Positions 37,468 through 46,417 of a DNA stretch of 64,000 bases are shown here, in pieces; position 1 is the first letter of the stretch, and every line of letters begins with the position of its first letter. Made by a program: the position numbers and the translations under genes. The notes below the pieces were generated by a model. That model searched no databases and was not told the DNA's origin. It saw nothing but the letters and a program-made list of their open reading frames with translations. Source of the stretch: Camelimonas lactis (GTDB lineage: Bacteria; Pseudomonadota; Alphaproteobacteria; Rhizobiales; Beijerinckiaceae); NCBI RefSeq assembly GCF_004342915.1, contig NZ_SLWL01000016.1:1-64000 (forward strand), read 5' to 3'.

Positions 37468-39936
37468 ATGCAAGGTTCTGACGATCATTCCGGCAATATG
37501 GCCGCGCCCGCTTATGCGCCGAAAGCCGGCGGCATCGCCGCCCGCGCCCGCCAGGGCGCCATGGCGGCGCACACGCCGCCGTCCTGGCTGGACGGGCTGA
37601 ACCCGGAGCAGCGCCTCGCCGTCGAAACCACGGAGGGCCCGCTGCTGGTGCTGGCCGGGGCCGGCACGGGCAAGACCCGGGTGCTGACCACCCGCATCGC
37701 CCACATCCTCGCCAGCGGCCTCGCCATGCCGTCGCAGATCCTCGCCGTCACCTTCACCAACAAGGCGGCGCGCGAGATGAAGGAGCGCATTGGCCATCTG
37801 GTCGGCCCCGCCGCCGAGGGCATGCCATGGCTCGGCACCTTCCACGCCATCAGCACCAAACTGCTGCGCCGCCACGCCGAACTGGTCAGCCTGAAGCCGA
37901 CCTTCACCATTCTGGACACTGACGACCAGATCCGGCTGATGAAGCAGGTGCTGCAGGCCGAGGGCGTGGACGAAAAACGCTGGCCGGCGCGCCAGCTGGC
38001 CAATCTGATCGACGGCTGGAAAAACCGGGCGCTGTCGCCGGCGCAGGTTCCGGCGGGCGAAGGCGCGGCCTTCGCCAACGGGCGCGGCGGCAAGCTCTAC
38101 GCCATGTATCAGGAGCGGCTGAAAACCCTGAACGCCGCCGATTTCGGCGATCTGCTGCTGGAAAGCATCCGCCTGTTTCGCGAACAGCCGGACGTGCTGG
38201 CCATGTACCAGCAGCGTTTCCGCTACATGCTGGTGGATGAGTATCAGGACACCAACGTCGCCCAGTACCTGTGGCTGCGCCTGCTGGCCCAGGGGCGCGA
38301 TCCGGCCCACCGCAACCTGTGCTGCGTCGGCGACGACGACCAGTCGATCTATGGCTGGCGCGGCGCCGAGGTCGACAACATCCTGCGTTTCGAGCACGAT
38401 TTTCCAGGCGCCCAGGTGGTGCGGCTGGAGCGCAATTACCGCTCGACCGGGCACATCCTCACCGCCGCCTCCGAGTTGATCGCCCGCAACGAGGGCCGCC
38501 TTGGCAAGCGGTTGCGCACGGAGGATGAGGACGGCGAGAAGGTCGCCATCACCGGCGCCTGGGACTCCGAGGAAGAAGCCCGCCTCGTCGGCGAGGAAAT
38601 CGAAGCCTTGCAGGCGAAAGGCCATTCGCTCGGCGACATGGCGATCCTCGTGCGCATCTCGGCGCAGATGCGCGAGATGGAGGACCGCCTGGTGCAGCTC
38701 GGCGTGCCCTACCGGGTAATCGGCGGCCCGCGCTTCTATGAGCGCATGGAAATCCGCGACGCCATGGCCTATCTGCGCTGCGTCGTCTCGCCCGCCGACG
38801 ATCTGGCCTTCGAGCGCATCGTCAACACGCCGAAGCGCGGCCTTGGCGACGCCACCTTGCAGGTGCTGCACGCCCACGCCCGGGCGGCGCGGATTCCGTT
38901 GATGGAGGCGGCGCGCTATCTGGTGGAGACGGAAGAGCTCAAGCCCAAGCCGCGCAAGACCATCCGCGACCTGCTGGCCGACTTCGGCCGCTGGAGCGCC
39001 GCCGCGACGCGGATGCGCCAGGGCGAGCTGGCGGAGCTGGTGCTGGAGGAATCCGGCTACACGGAGATGTGGCGGCGCGACCGCTCGGCCGAGGCAAGCG
39101 GCCGCCTCGACAACCTCAAGGAGCTGGTGCGTTCGCTGGAGGAGTTCCCCGACCTGCAGAGCTTCCTGGAGCATGTCTCGCTGGTAATGGAAGCGGCCGA
39201 CGGCGACACCGGCGAGCGCGTCTCGCTGATGACCCTGCACGCCGCCAAGGGGCTGGAGTTCGACACGGTGTTCCTGCCTGGCTGGGAGGAAGGACTGTTC
39301 CCCAACCAGCGCGCCCTCGACGAAAGCGGCCGCGCCGGGCTGGAGGAGGAGCGCCGCCTCGCCCACGTCGGCATCACCCGCGCCCGCAAGCGCGCCCGCA
39401 TTTATTTCGCCAGCAACCGGCGCATTCACGGCCTGTGGAACGCCACCATTCCCTCGCGTTTCATCGATGAACTGCCGGAAAGCGCCGTGGAGGTGCTGGA
39501 CGCGCCCGCCTCTTACTCCTACGGCGGCTACGGCCAGAACAACGGCTATGGCCAGAGCCGGTTCGACCGCGCCGCCGGCGGCTACGCCGGGGCGGCGGAA
39601 ACCGCCCCCTCCAGCTACGCCACGCCCGGCTGGCAGCGGGCGCAGGCGCGTGGCTTCGGCCAGGGCGGCTTTGGCCGCGACGGTTATGGCGCCGGCGGTT
39701 CGCAATTCGCCGCCGGGCGCGGCGGCGCGCGCGGCAAGGGCAAGGGCGGACCGGTGATCGAAGGCGAACTGGTGGCGCGCTCCACCGGCGCCTCCTCCTT
39801 CAGCGTCGGCGACCGGATTTTTCACCAGAAATTCGGCCCCGGCTCGGTGGCGCTGGTCGACGGCAACAAGCTGACGGTGGATTTCGACAAGGCCGGCCGC
39901 AAGACGGTGCTCGACAGTTTCGTCGAGGCGACCTGA
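37468..39936 (+). CDS. uvrD: UvrD/PcrA-type DNA helicase
   Basis: An 822-residue superfamily 1A helicase. Motif I is GAGTGKT, motif II VDEYQDTN, motif III GDDDQSIYGWRGA, motif IV VVRLERNYRS, motif V SLMTLHAAKGLEFDTVFLPG and motif VI HVGITRARKRA. The C-terminus has a separate small domain, VGDRIFHQKFGPGSVALVDGN..., like the PcrA RNA-polymerase-binding tudor domain. Between them (about residues 685-760) is a Gly/Tyr-rich low-complexity linker. Functions in family members are nucleotide-excision and mismatch repair and removal of stalled complexes. The start may be ATG 37468 or 37498. The nearby pepP and prmA form a neighbourhood common in Hyphomicrobiales. Confidence 0.95.
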   Translation: MQGSDDHSGNMAAPAYAPKAGGIAARARQGAMAAHTPPSWLDGLNPEQRLAVETTEGPLLVLAGAGTGKTRVLTTRIAHILASGLAMPSQILAVTFTNKAAREMKERIGHLVGPAAEGMPWLGTFHAISTKLLRRHAELVSLKPTFTILDTDDQIRLMKQVLQAEGVDEKRWPARQLANLIDGWKNRALSPAQVPAGEGAAFANGRGGKLYAMYQERLKTLNAADFGDLLLESIRLFREQPDVLAMYQQRFRYMLVDEYQDTNVAQYLWLRLLAQGRDPAHRNLCCVGDDDQSIYGWRGAEVDNILRFEHDFPGAQVVRLERNYRSTGHILTAASELIARNEGRLGKRLRTEDEDGEKVAITGAWDSEEEARLVGEEIEALQAKGHSLGDMAILVRISAQMREMEDRLVQLGVPYRVIGGPRFYERMEIRDAMAYLRCVVSPADDLAFERIVNTPKRGLGDATLQVLHAHARAARIPLMEAARYLVETEELKPKPRKTIRDLLADFGRWSAAATRMRQGELAELVLEESGYTEMWRRDRSAEASGRLDNLKELVRSLEEFPDLQSFLEHVSLVMEAADGDTGERVSLMTLHAAKGLEFDTVFLPGWEEGLFPNQRALDESGRAGLEEERRLAHVGITRARKRARIYFASNRRIHGLWNATIPSRFIDELPESAVEVLDAPASYSYGGYGQNNGYGQSRFDRAAGGYAGAAETAPSSYATPGWQRAQARGFGQGGFGRDGYGAGGSQFAAGRGGARGKGKGGPVIEGELVARSTGASSFSVGDRIFHQKFGPGSVALVDGNKLTVDFDKAGRKTVLDSFVEAT

Positions 39937-40251
39937 CGGCCCTGAAGGCCATATGGCCACGCACAGGATTTCAAACGCCGGGCCAGCGGGCCTGGGGATC
40001 CACATCGTGATCGTGATCGCCGCCGCATCTGGCCAAGACGCCTGGAAGAACAGGCGCCCTGTTCACCATTGCGCGAAACTTGACGGGCATAGCCGCGCAT
40101 ACGGGATTGCGCCCGACAGGCCAACCACGGCAGGATGCGATAAACCCTGTGTTTACCGTTTTCTGAAGCCCGTGCGGGCCGACGCCGGCCGGGCCTCATA
40201 ATCGCCACAACAGAGCGCCACCGCTCAACGCTGTTACCAAGGAGATCCCAG
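39937..40251. other. Intergenic region, nothing seen
   Basis: About 315 bases between uvrD and the next plus-strand gene. No terminator with T-run or additional gene recognised. Confidence 0.4.
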
Positions 40252-40680
40252 ATGGCGAACATCCCCCAGGCTTCCGACTCAGGCGACGCCAGCACCCTTC
40301 CGGCACTCGGCCTGCGTTGGGCCGCGTTGCGCGGCATGCTGGGCTCGCCGTTGATCGACGCCGAGGACCAGCGCGAACTGCGCCGTGAACTGCTGCAGGA
40401 GCTGAAGAGCGTCGAGCAGTCCATGTCGCGCGTGTCGGCGCGCAGCGGTCTCGAACTGTCGACCAAGATCGACGTGCTGGCCCAGGCGCTGCGTGAGCTG
40501 ACCTTCCCCGATGGCCGCAACGCCCTGGACCTGCTGGAAAGCATCCGCGGCGACGTCACCAGCCTGGTGCCGCGCAACGCCGAGAAGAGCACCCACCTGA
40601 GCCGCGGCCCGGTGCTGCAGCGTCCCGCCGAGGGGGGCCCCGCCTCCGGCCCGGCGCCGTCGACCGGTTCGGGCGCCTGA
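40252..40680 (+). CDS. Hypothetical helical protein
   Basis: A 142-residue soluble protein. Residues about 18-100 are predicted mostly helical with a coiled-coil-like stretch (DQRELRRELLQELKSVEQSMSRV); the last 40 residues are a Ser/Pro/Gly-rich tail. AAGGAG lies 7 bases before the ATG and a strong terminator follows, so it is a well-expressed single gene. I do not recognise the family. Confidence 0.75.
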   Translation: MANIPQASDSGDASTLPALGLRWAALRGMLGSPLIDAEDQRELRRELLQELKSVEQSMSRVSARSGLELSTKIDVLAQALRELTFPDGRNALDLLESIRGDVTSLVPRNAEKSTHLSRGPVLQRPAEGGPASGPAPSTGSGA

Positions 40681-40718
40681 AAGCAACCGGCGCGGGTTCA
40701 GACGCGATTTTAATGGAA

Positions 40719-40756
40719 GCCGCCGCGAACGCCCTGTTCGCGGCGGCTGTTTTTTT
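40719..40756 (+). terminator. Strong rho-independent terminator
   Basis: A perfect 12-bp stem GCCGCCGCGAAC (40719-40730) / GTTCGCGGCGGC (40736-40747), loop GCCCT, followed by TGTTTTTTT. It ends the gene at 40252-40680. Confidence 0.92.
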
Positions 40757-40815
40757 GGGGGGGCGCCCACCCGGAACGCCAGGCCGGGGCATGCGCCGCC
40801 GGGCCTGAAAACACC

Positions 40816-42645
40816 TCAGGCCACGATGGCCTGCGTCGCCTCCGCCAGCCACGCGCGCTCCCCGTCGCTGACGAGGGCCGGGGTCAGCTCCTCGCGCACC
40901 CGGGCGTGATAGGCGTTGAGCCAGGCCTGTTCGGCGTCGCTAAGCAGCGAGGGCTCGACGAGGCGCAGATCGATGGGCGCGAGGGTGAGGGTTTCGAAGC
41001 CCAGCATGGGCCTTTCGGCGCCGGGAATGTCCCGCTCCTCCACCACCAGCAGGTTTTCAATACGGATGCCCCAGCAGCCCGCTTTATAGTAGCCAGGCTC
41101 GTTGGACAGGATCATGCCCGGCTCCAGCGCCACATTGCCAAGGCGCGAGAGGCGTTGCGGCCCCTCGTGCACGGACAGGAAGCTGCCGACGCCGTGCCCC
41201 GTGCCGTGGTCAAAGTCGAGGCCAGCCTCCCACAGCGGGCGCCGGGCGAAGCTGTCGATCTGCGCGCCCCACGTGCCCCTGGGGAACACCGCCGTCGCCA
41301 CGGCGATGTGGCCCTTGAGCACGCGGGTGAAGCGGTCGCGCATCTCTGCGTCCGGCTCACCGACAGCGATGGTGCGGGTGATGTCGGTGGTGCCGTCGGC
41401 GTATTGCGCGCCTGAATCGATCAGGAACATCCCGTCGCTCACCGGGGCGTTGGTGGCTGTGGTGACCCGGTAGTGGACGATGGCGCCGTTGGGGCCGGCG
41501 CCAGAAATGGTCGGGAACGACACGTCTTCCAGCACATTGGTTTCCCGCCGGAAGGTTTCGAGAGCGCTGACCGCGTCGATCTCGGTGACGCCGCCGGCCG
41601 CCGCCGCCCCGTCAAACCAGCGCAGAAAGCGGGAGACAGCGGCGCCGTCGCGCAAATGGGCGGCGCGGGAGCCGGCGATCTCCACGGGATTCTTGCGCGC
41701 TTTCATCAGTGTCAGCGGGTCCTCGCCCACATCGGCCACGCCGCCAGCTTCAGTGATGATGGCGGACAGGGCGGCCGCGCCAGTGGCCTGGTCGATGCGG
41801 ACGCGGGCGCCGTTCGCCGCCGCCTGTTGCAGGCGCTCTTCCAGCGCCGCCGGCGGGGCGACGTCCGCCACCGCTGCGAGCGCCGCGCCCGCCCCGGCCG
41901 TCAGCTTGCGGCCATCCAGAAACAGCGCCGGCCGGCCATCGCGCGGAACCAGGGCGTATCCCAGGGCCAGCGGCGTGTGCGGCACGTCGGCGCCGCGAAT
42001 ATTGAACAGCCAGGCCATGTTGTGCGGATCGCTGATCAGCAGCGCATCCAGCTTCTCGTCATTGAGGCCGTCGCGCAGCCGCGCCAGCCGGGTGGCGGCG
42101 CTTTCTCCCGCCAAACTTTCCGGTTGTACGCGGATGCGCCCGGCCGGCGGCTGCGGCCGGTCGCTCCACACGGCGTCGAGGGGGTTGTGGCCGACCGGCT
42201 CCAGCCGGCCGCCGGCCGCCTCGGCGGCCCTGGCGAAGCGGCTGACAGAGGCTGTGGTGTGCAGCCACGGATCGTAGCCCAGCCGCGCCCCGGCGGGCAG
42301 ATGCGCCCGCAGCCAGGCCTCGGGCGTCGCCTCCGCCAGCGGAACCACGGTGAACGCGGTTTCATCGACCTGCCGCGGCGCCTGGAGCACATAGCGCCCG
42401 TCGACGAACAGGGCGGCGCGATCCTCCAGCACGAGAGCCAGGCCCGCCGACCCGGTGAAGCCGGTGAGCCAGGCCAGCCGTTCGGCGTTCGCGGGGACAT
42501 ATTCGCCCTGATGCTCATCGGCGCGCGGAATAATGAAGCCATTGAAGCCATGGCGGCGCAGTTCCGCGCGCAGGGCGGCGAGGCGGCCCGGCCCGGCGGC
42601 GCCGTTCGCCGCGTCGTCAAAACTCTGGAACACCGCCCTGAACAT
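40816..42645 (-). CDS. pepP: Xaa-Pro aminopeptidase, M24B family
   Basis: A 609-residue metallopeptidase removing N-terminal residues preceding proline. It has two creatinase-like N-terminal domains (from RRHGFNGFIIPRADEHQGEY) and a pita-bread C-terminal domain with metal ligands in LIDSGAQYADGTTDITRT (two Asp), DHGTGHGVGSFLSVHEGP (His) and ILSNEPGYYKAGCWGIRIENL (Glu). Length fits the long eukaryote-like APP1 type. ATG 42645 has GGGAGA upstream. Confidence 0.95.
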   Translation of the reverse strand: MFRAVFQSFDDAANGAAGPGRLAALRAELRRHGFNGFIIPRADEHQGEYVPANAERLAWLTGFTGSAGLALVLEDRAALFVDGRYVLQAPRQVDETAFTVVPLAEATPEAWLRAHLPAGARLGYDPWLHTTASVSRFARAAEAAGGRLEPVGHNPLDAVWSDRPQPPAGRIRVQPESLAGESAATRLARLRDGLNDEKLDALLISDPHNMAWLFNIRGADVPHTPLALGYALVPRDGRPALFLDGRKLTAGAGAALAAVADVAPPAALEERLQQAAANGARVRIDQATGAAALSAIITEAGGVADVGEDPLTLMKARKNPVEIAGSRAAHLRDGAAVSRFLRWFDGAAAAGGVTEIDAVSALETFRRETNVLEDVSFPTISGAGPNGAIVHYRVTTATNAPVSDGMFLIDSGAQYADGTTDITRTIAVGEPDAEMRDRFTRVLKGHIAVATAVFPRGTWGAQIDSFARRPLWEAGLDFDHGTGHGVGSFLSVHEGPQRLSRLGNVALEPGMILSNEPGYYKAGCWGIRIENLLVVEERDIPGAERPMLGFETLTLAPIDLRLVEPSLLSDAEQAWLNAYHARVREELTPALVSDGERAWLAEATQAIVA

Positions 42646-42969
42646 GAGGTTCTCCCGCATCCGCCCCCGCCGGCTCCGATATGGCCGCATTCACGCCGCC
42701 GGCGCAAGACGCACGGGCCCGTGAACATCGGGACGGATCAGGCAGGTTTGCGTACGCCAGCGTACCGTTTGCAGAAAGTAATGTATGTGACGATTATTTG
42801 AACTGCTCAAGAATTCATGACGCCTGTTCCCGCAACCAACTGTCATGCATTTGCGTGATGGGCGCCATGCGCTGCGACATCTACTGTTCGCGCGCCAACG
42901 GGCCTAGATAGGGGACACACAAGAACAAGAGGAACGCTGGGGCTGTCTTTCAGATTTGGAGATAGACCA
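42646..42969. promoter_or_regulatory. Divergent region pepP / 72-residue gene with palindrome
   Basis: About 324 bases, AT-richer from 42770 on. A perfect palindrome GTACGC-CA-GCGTAC lies at 42752-42765 and could be an operator for either gene. No further coding sequence is seen. Confidence 0.4.
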
Positions 42970-43188
42970 ATGGCAACTGCTACTTTCGGTAACCTTTCGG
43001 CCAACAACAACGCCCGCTCCGGCAAGCACGCCGGTTTTGGCGCGACGCTTCGCTCGCTCTTCTCTGGCTTCCGTTACGATGTATCGGGCAATGTGCTGCA
43101 TACCGCTGCCCAGCTCGGCCCCGAACAGCTGAAGGAAGTCGGCGGCGTCCAAGACACCGAGACGGGCCTGGTTTACGCGACCCGCTAA
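42970..43188 (+). CDS. Small hypothetical protein
   Basis: A 72-residue soluble protein (MATATFGNLSANNNARSGKH at the start; SGFRYDVSGNVLHTAAQLGP in the middle), encoded by DNA with lower GC than its neighbours. GGAGA lies 8 bases before the ATG and a strong terminator follows, so it is very likely expressed. No family recognised. It lies between pepP and prmA. Confidence 0.75.
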   Translation: MATATFGNLSANNNARSGKHAGFGATLRSLFSGFRYDVSGNVLHTAAQLGPEQLKEVGGVQDTETGLVYATR

Positions 43189-43320
43189 TACGGCGACGCC
43201 AGCGCGGCCTTCTGGTCGGCGTGCGCGTCAACCCGTTCACCCATGACCGCGAACGTTTTCCGCGCTCGCGGCGGCGCCCGCCGGAACGGTTATCTGTTCC
43301 CAGGGCGGTCTGACAAAGAA

Positions 43321-43347
43321 AAAAGCCGGCCTTAATGGCCGGCTTTT
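43321..43347 (+). terminator. Bidirectional terminator
   Basis: AAAAGCCGGCC (43321-43331) pairs with GGCCGGCTTTT (43337-43347), loop TTAAT, with T-runs on both strands. It serves the 72-residue gene and, from the other side, prmA. Confidence 0.9.
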
Positions 43348-43454
43348 CTTGTTTGGGCGCGCGGGCTCCAGTCCCGGCAATATTTTTTGCCCGGTTTTTT
43401 GTCAGATGCGCCTGAGCGCGCCAGAAAAGACGCGCGGCGCCCCGGACCCAATCC

Positions 43455-44516
43455 TCACCGCCCCTGGCGGCATGACTTCGCGGAGCGTGGTTTCACCGGA
43501 CGCGGCGCGGCGCCGCCGCGACGCAGCACCAGCGCGGCCCAGCCTTCGCGGTCGCGCCGCTCCGCCAGCGCGAAACCCTGGGCGCGGTACGCGGCGAGCA
43601 CGCCAGGCACATCCCGCGCCAGCAGGCCGGACAGCACCAGGTTTCCGCCCGGCGCCACGGCGCGCGCCAGGGACACCGCCATCAACCGCAGCGGGCGCGC
43701 CAGGATATTGGCGAACACCAGCTCGAACGTCCGCCCGCGCGCGTGGGCGTTCTCGACGCCGGGCGCGATGTAATACGTCAGCAGGCTGGCGACGCCATTG
43801 GCTTTGGCGTTGGCGGCCGCCACCGCGATGGCGGTGGGATCAAGATCGCCGGCGATGACCGGGACGCGCAGCCATTTCGCCGCGGCGATGGCCAGAATGC
43901 CGGTGCCGGTGCCCACGTCGAGAATGGACTGGGGGCGGCGGCGGTTGGCGAGGCGCACCAGCGCATCGAGACAGCCGGAGGTGGTGCCGTGGTGGCCGGT
44001 GCCGAAGGCCAGGGCCGCCTCGATTTCCAGCGGCACGTCATTGGCCTTCACCACGGCGCGATCGTGGCTGCCGTAGACCAGGATGCGCCCGGAGCGCACC
44101 GGCTTCAGCCCGTCCAGCGAGGCTTTCACCCAATCCTGCTCGCGAATGTCGTCGAACACCGCGTCGTCGGCGGCGTCGCCCACCACGGGGCGGATGATGT
44201 CGCGGATCATCGCCTCATCCGGCGGATGGGCGAAATAGGCCTCCAGCAGCCAGCCCTGGTCCGTCTCGAAGGCGGACACGGCGGTTTCGACGGGATCGAA
44301 GATCTCGCCGAGAATTTCGGTGGTCATGCGGGCGCTGCCCTCGTCGGTGACGAGGCGCATGATGCGCGTGGCCTTGTGGGGTTGCAGTCCTTCGATCATG
44401 GCGACGCCGTTAGCACAGGCCAGCGTGCGCGGCGAGGCGAAAACGCTGCGCCAGAACAGCGCCCGCCCCGGCCTGCGGGCTGGCGGCGCCCCGGCGAACC
44501 AGATTTCCTCCGCCAT
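43455..44516 (-). CDS. prmA: Ribosomal protein L11 methyltransferase PrmA
   Basis: A 353-residue SAM-dependent methyltransferase that trimethylates L11. The N-terminal substrate-binding domain contains ILGEIFDPVETAVSAFE; the catalytic domain has the motif ALAFGTGHHGTTSGCL, SAM motif I DVGTGTGILAIAAAKW and the post-I VFANILARPL. ATG 44516 has GGAGG eight bases upstream, giving about 39 residues more than the usual N-terminus; ATG 44399 (MIEGLQPHKAT) matches family starts better but has no good ribosome-binding site. The C-terminal 20 residues are an extra basic tail. Confidence 0.93.
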   Translation of the reverse strand: MAEEIWFAGAPPARRPGRALFWRSVFASPRTLACANGVAMIEGLQPHKATRIMRLVTDEGSARMTTEILGEIFDPVETAVSAFETDQGWLLEAYFAHPPDEAMIRDIIRPVVGDAADDAVFDDIREQDWVKASLDGLKPVRSGRILVYGSHDRAVVKANDVPLEIEAALAFGTGHHGTTSGCLDALVRLANRRRPQSILDVGTGTGILAIAAAKWLRVPVIAGDLDPTAIAVAAANAKANGVASLLTYYIAPGVENAHARGRTFELVFANILARPLRLMAVSLARAVAPGGNLVLSGLLARDVPGVLAAYRAQGFALAERRDREGWAALVLRRGGAAPRPVKPRSAKSCRQGR

Positions 44517-44607
44517 GGCGCAATCCTCCAGCAAGAGCGAACGCTATTTTTGCCTGTCGCCGGATGGTCCTGCACAGGCCATTTGCCCGGGCCCTCCGCA
44601 GGAAACG

Positions 44608-45315
44608 TCAGCCCGCCAGCCACTCCCGCAAGGCGGCGTTCACCGCGTCGGGCCGCTCCAGGGTTGAGATATGGCCGCACTCCGGCACAACGACCAGGTG
44701 TGAGCCGGTAATTCCGGCGTGGATTTCCTGCGCCCGTTCCGGCGGCGTCAGGCGGTCGCCGTCGCCGACCAGCACCAGCGTCGGGCAGCGGATGGCGGCG
44801 AGGCCTGACCGTGAATCGGGACGACCCATGATGGCGCGCTGCTGGCGGGCGTAGGCTGGCAACCCCACCTCTGCGTACATGGTCCGGTAAACCGCCTTCA
44901 GCGCCGCGTCGCCGACGCGATCGGCGTGCACGGCCTGCGGCCAGCTTCCGTTGACGACGCCATCCAGATCGCCCGCTTCGGCCAGGGCGATGGCGGCGAG
45001 ACGACGTTCCGTGGCGTCTGGCGTATCCGCCGTGGCGGCGGTGTCGAGCAGCGCCAGCCGCGTCACCCGCTCCGGCGCCAGGCGCATGATGGCGAAGGCG
45101 AGGTAGCCGCCCATGGACAGGCCGGCCAGGGCGAAGCGCGGCGGCGCATCGGCGAGGATGGCGCCGGCGATCTCATCCATGGTCGCGCCGCGCGTGTGAC
45201 TGGCGACCTGCACCGCCGCCAGCGGCCACAAGGCCGGAATCTGCGCCCTGTACAGCAGCGCCGAGCATCCGAGGCCCGGAACCAGCACCAGCGGTTCGCG
45301 CATTGCGGCAGACAT
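44608..45315 (-). CDS. Alpha/beta hydrolase
   Basis: A 235-residue alpha/beta-hydrolase-fold protein. The nucleophile elbow is G-L-S-M-G-G, the oxyanion region LVLVPGLGCSALLY, the acid lies in LVLVGDGDRLTP and the catalytic His in VVPECGHISTLE. ATG 45315 has AGGAGG upstream. Substrate unknown; resembles 3-oxoadipate enol-lactonase-like enzymes only generally. Confidence 0.9.
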   Translation of the reverse strand: MSAAMREPLVLVPGLGCSALLYRAQIPALWPLAAVQVASHTRGATMDEIAGAILADAPPRFALAGLSMGGYLAFAIMRLAPERVTRLALLDTAATADTPDATERRLAAIALAEAGDLDGVVNGSWPQAVHADRVGDAALKAVYRTMYAEVGLPAYARQQRAIMGRPDSRSGLAAIRCPTLVLVGDGDRLTPPERAQEIHAGITGSHLVVVPECGHISTLERPDAVNAALREWLAG

Positions 45316-45447
45316 GGACGTTCCTCCTTCTCGCCTGAACCATTGACTGGCAGGCCCGCGCAAGCTTCAGGCCCGCGCAACCTTGCCCTGGAAACCGGCT
45401 GGGGCCAATCTGCCGGCAAGCAACAGAACGAACCGGAGAAAACGCCC

Positions 45448-46317
45448 ATGCTGACCCAGATCGACCGCATGGTCCTCGCCACGCCGGATGCGGCCGAAAC
45501 AGCGCGCAACTGGATCGCCCTGCTGGACGCGGAGCCGGACGGCGGCGACCGCATCGCCGCGCTGGGGGCCCGGCGCACCCGGCTGCGCCTTGCCCAGGGC
45601 TTTGTCGAGCTGCTGGAGCCGGACGGCGCCGGGCCGGTCGCCGATGCGCTGGCGGCGCGCGGGCGGGCGCACATGTTCGCGGCGGGCGTGTCCACGACAG
45701 ACATGGCGGGCCTGAAGCGCCGCCTCGCCGATCAGGGCGTGGCGGTGGTGGAAGAGCATGGCCAGTTGCACCCGGACCCGGCCGCCATGGGCGTGCGCGG
45801 GCTGCGGGTGGTTGTTTCACCGCATGAAGCGCGTCCGTCCGTGGGGCTGCCCGACTTCTTTTATGAGGCCACCCTGCTCGATCCGGCGCCGGAGCCGGCC
45901 ATCGCCCGTCTTGCGGCGCTGTTCGGACTTGATCGCGCCATTGAATGCCCGATCGCCTCGGAAACCTTCGGCTATGAGGGAACCCTCACCCTGTTCCAGC
46001 CGCGCCAGTTGCACCGTTTCGAGGTCATCAATCCATCGAAGCCCGGCACGACCATGGCCCGGCAACTGCAGAAGCTGGGTCCGGTGATGTATATGGGCTT
46101 CGCCGAGGCGGCGCGGATCGGTGAAATCGAAGCCAGGGCCCGGGCGGCCGGCGCCGGCCTGACGGTGGATCGCCCGGCGACGCGGCCGGCGGATCGCATG
46201 GCCGACCAGCTGTGGCTGCACCCGGATGCCCTCGGCGGCATGATGCTCGGCGTCTCGCGCCCCGGCATGGCGTGGACCTGGTCTGGCGATCCGGCGCGGG
46301 TTCCGGTGATCGACTGA
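45448..46317 (+). CDS. VOC-superfamily (glyoxalase-like) protein
   Basis: A 289-residue protein with two VOC modules: the first starts [18 protein letters not shown], the second around residue 140 ([20 protein letters not shown]). It belongs to the glyoxalase-like group with His/Glu metal positions only partly evident. GGAG precedes the ATG. Reaction unknown. Confidence 0.85.
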   Translation: MLTQIDRMVLATPDAAETARNWIALLDAEPDGGDRIAALGARRTRLRLAQGFVELLEPDGAGPVADALAARGRAHMFAAGVSTTDMAGLKRRLADQGVAVVEEHGQLHPDPAAMGVRGLRVVVSPHEARPSVGLPDFFYEATLLDPAPEPAIARLAALFGLDRAIECPIASETFGYEGTLTLFQPRQLHRFEVINPSKPGTTMARQLQKLGPVMYMGFAEAARIGEIEARARAAGAGLTVDRPATRPADRMADQLWLHPDALGGMMLGVSRPGMAWTWSGDPARVPVID

Positions 46318-46417
46318 AACGACGGCTGGCGGCGCCAGTGAAACCCGCCGCCGTTCAGGTTACGCTTTTCGTAACAAGCTGGTTGCCGGCCCGGCTTGCC
46401 CAAGGTATGCGATCGCC

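Noticed and set aside
37465..40005. 846-codon open frame opposite uvrD
   Set aside because: It mirrors the helicase gene exactly, has low-complexity His/Gln/Gly-rich translation and arises from high GC at third codon positions.
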